A model generated the notes under the pieces. That model saw nothing but the letters and a program-made list of their open reading frames with translations, ran no database searches and was not told the origin of the DNA. A program made the position numbers and the translations under genes. From NCBI RefSeq assembly GCF_014646215.1, contig NZ_BMNA01000017.1:1-64000 (forward strand): a stretch of 64,000 nucleotides of DNA, read 5' to 3'. The DNA comes from Nakamurella endophytica. Lineage in GTDB: Bacteria; Actinomycetota; Actinomycetes; Mycobacteriales; Nakamurellaceae. Below are positions 63,713 to 64,000 of the stretch, piece after piece. Within the stretch, counting starts at the first letter, position 1. Each line of letters begins with the position of its first letter.

Positions 63713-64000
63713 GTGCCTGGACGGCTGCGGCCCGCCACAGCAGCGGCTGCGGTCGTCGCCGTGGCGCTGTTCGTGCCGTCGTGCACGAGCGGCAGCGGGA
63801 CGCTGCCTTCCGATGTCACGTCGGTGTTGTCGGCCACCTCAACCGGTTCGGCCTGGTCAACGGCGCAGGCGGCTTCCTCCACGGTCGTCGACAGCCGTCC
63901 GCCCCGGTACGGCCAGATGCCGACCACGCCGCGGCCGACGTCCGTGCCGGTGTGCGGGGCGGCGCTACCGGAACTGGCCCCTGAGCCGCCGGATGCCATG
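63713..64000 (+). CDS. Lipoprotein, N-terminal part (runs off the window)
   Basis: The GTG at 63713 follows GGAGG. It encodes an Arg-containing start, a hydrophobic core (AAAAVVAVALFVPSC with lipobox Cys) and a Ser/Thr/Pro linker (TSVLSATSTGSAWSTAQ). The frame stays open to the last base. It is the same type as the other lipoproteins of the island. Confidence 0.65.
   Translation, partial: MPGRLRPATAAAAVVAVALFVPSCTSGSGTLPSDVTSVLSATSTGSAWSTAQAASSTVVDSRPPRYGQMPTTPRPTSVPVCGAALPELAPEPPDAM

Overview
The window comes from a high-GC actinobacterium (coding GC above about 70%, many GTG starts, 4-bp GTGA/ATGA gene overlaps). The genes CofC for coenzyme F420, DUF3000 beside RNase D, ZapE, DUF3817 and an ECF42-type sigma factor with its DGPF partner all fit Actinomycetota. 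A Nakamurella/Geodermatophilus/Frankia-like lineage is plausible, but the genus cannot be fixed from the sequence alone. There is no rRNA, tRNA or CRISPR array that I can see.

Positions 1-36,000 are ordinary, densely packed chromosome. Contents in order: a lipoprotein; a beta-oxidation operon (thiolase, FadB-type multifunctional enzyme, SDR); RNase D with a LuxR-type regulator and a DUF3000 protein; MsrB; a RibD-like reductase coupled to a secreted alpha/beta hydrolase whose nucleophile motif is missing; ZapE; ornithine aminotransferase; two small membrane proteins; a large membrane PAS-GGDEF-EAL protein; a stand-alone alanyl-tRNA synthetase catalytic core divergent from a PPK2 kinase; CofC with two small membrane proteins; an aldo/keto reductase; a signalling and glycan-type operon on the minus strand (24,440-31,850); the ECF42/DGPF pair; and a UvrD-type helicase.

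The 24.4-31.9 kb operon reads: receiver-PIG-L deacetylase fusion, ATP-grasp ligase, PHP phosphoesterase, membrane GT2 glycosyltransferase, 50-residue membrane protein, two single-domain receivers and a PAS histidine kinase. Nearly every junction is a 4-bp start/stop overlap. It looks like one regulated pathway that makes and modifies an amino-sugar glycan or conjugate. It is the most interesting intact system here.

Positions 36,000-64,000 form an accessory island, looser and full of broken genes. It holds a tyrosine recombinase with a catalytically dead, frameshifted partner; a two-gene Mu/Tn7-like transposon (40,532-43,012); a 69-bp mini-element made of just its two ends; a decayed second transposon copy (59,746-61,609); an IS30 scrap; a split RHS/YD-repeat secreted protein with a short glycine-rich hydrophobic tip and an overlapping 4-TM gene that could be its immunity protein; a frameshifted GH78 rhamnosidase; and a repeated set of small membrane proteins and META/Ser-Thr-rich lipoproteins ending in a kelch-type gene with an in-frame stop. 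At least seven genes carry frameshifts, nonsense codons or truncations, while the core half shows none. The island is therefore either decaying or a region with local sequence errors. The lipoprotein and membrane-protein arrays plus the RHS gene look like a contact-toxin/immunity or cell-surface variation locus. That reading is inference.
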